A DNA stretch of 20,982 bases from Nitrososphaera sp. UBA210 (lineage in GTDB: Archaea; Thermoproteota; Nitrososphaeria; Nitrososphaerales; Nitrososphaeraceae), in the NCBI GenBank assembly GCA_002494895.1, contig DADA01000017.1, forward strand, positions 1 to 20,982. The letters are read 5' to 3'. Positions 20,689 to 20,982 of the stretch are shown here, in pieces; within the stretch, counting starts at the first letter, position 1, and each line of letters starts with the position of its first letter. The notes under the pieces were generated by a model. It did no database searches, was not told where the DNA came from, and was given only the letters and a program-made list of their open reading frames with translations. Both the position numbers and the translations under genes were made by a program.

Positions 20689-20982
20689 ATGCATACCGAC
20701 AAACGAACTCTTGCTTGGCTTGTCGCAGCCATACTTCTGGTGTCCATCGCACCGTTGACAGTGTCTGCAAAAGCTTTTGCCCAAAGTGCCATAACTCTTA
20801 ATGGAGCGGGCGCAACTTTTCCGTTCCCGCTGATAGATGAATGGCGAGTTAGATATCAAGACGTACAACCAGACGTCGCCTTAAATTACCAGTCTATTGG
20901 AAGCGGCGGAGGCATCAGGCAGTTCACAGAGAAAACCGTTGATTTTGGTGCCACAGATGCACCGCTGAACGCCAACCAGACG
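20689..20982 (+). CDS. pstS: Phosphate ABC transporter substrate-binding protein PstS (5' part, runs off window)
   Basis: The first 98 residues are present. A basic N-terminus (MHTDKRTLAW) and hydrophobic core (LVAAILLVSIAPLTVSA) form a Sec signal peptide with probable cleavage near AFAQ. The mature start, ITLNGAGATFPFPLIDEW, followed by NYQSIGSGGGIRQF and VDFGATDAPL, are the phosphate-binding signatures of PstS (GAGATFP, GSGGG, DFGATDAP). It captures phosphate outside the membrane for the PstCAB transporter, whose genes would lie beyond the window. The ATG at 20689 is preceded by TTTAATT at 23-29 nt, indicating a leaderless transcript. Confidence 0.92.
   Translation, partial: MHTDKRTLAWLVAAILLVSIAPLTVSAKAFAQSAITLNGAGATFPFPLIDEWRVRYQDVQPDVALNYQSIGSGGGIRQFTEKTVDFGATDAPLNANQT

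Overview
The window reads as chromosome of a mesophilic, moderately GC-rich thaumarchaeon (Nitrososphaeria, Nitrososphaera-like ammonia oxidisers). The taxon is inferred from several signs: a TackOD1-type multi-zinc-ribbon protein, many small winged-helix regulators, TATA boxes about 22-30 nt upstream of start codons with little or no leader, frequent GTG/TTG starts, and a Ppx/CHAD polyphosphate cluster. No rRNA, tRNA, CRISPR array or recognisable transposase gene was found.

Layout. 1-708: 3' end of an AIPR-type (abortive infection) protein. 705-3494: a membrane GT2 glycosyltransferase and a TackOD1 zinc-ribbon protein with a degenerate nuclease-like domain. 3507-6706: CbiE (cobalamin pathway), a 42-residue zinc ribbon, a small unknown protein, a SpoIIM-like membrane protein and a KefB-type antiporter. 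6703-9009: an arsenic island, arsM-arsC-aquaporin with overlapping genes, divergent from a cysteine-containing HxlR-type regulator, with a 7-7-7 inverted repeat between them. 8951-9932: an RNase H-fold protein lacking one catalytic Asp, then a gene-poor stretch. 10736-13728 (leftward): a tight operon ppx, kinase, kinase, CHAD, in which the two thymidylate-kinase-like proteins lack the usual substrate motif. This looks like a polyphosphate module.

13869-17702 is the most unusual part. Two paralogous unknown proteins (about 131 aa), an exported PepSY protein, a two-TM protein, a winged-helix regulator and a membrane-tethered intradiol dioxygenase are gathered here. Two of the promoters are the same 63-bp sequence repeated perfectly in inverted orientation (14881-14943 and 15836-15898). 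A palindrome TACCAATGGTA, or a derivative of it, sits about 13-14 bp upstream of the TATA box at four promoters. I infer a local regulon controlled by the winged-helix protein at 15401-15697.

17755-20982: a winged-helix plus nucleotidyltransferase pair resembling an AbiE-type toxin-antitoxin system, a SixA-like phosphatase, a zinc-finger orphan, another winged-helix protein and the start of pstS (phosphate-binding protein, cut by the window end). Phosphate and polyphosphate handling (ppx operon, sixA, pstS) is a recurring theme on the right half.
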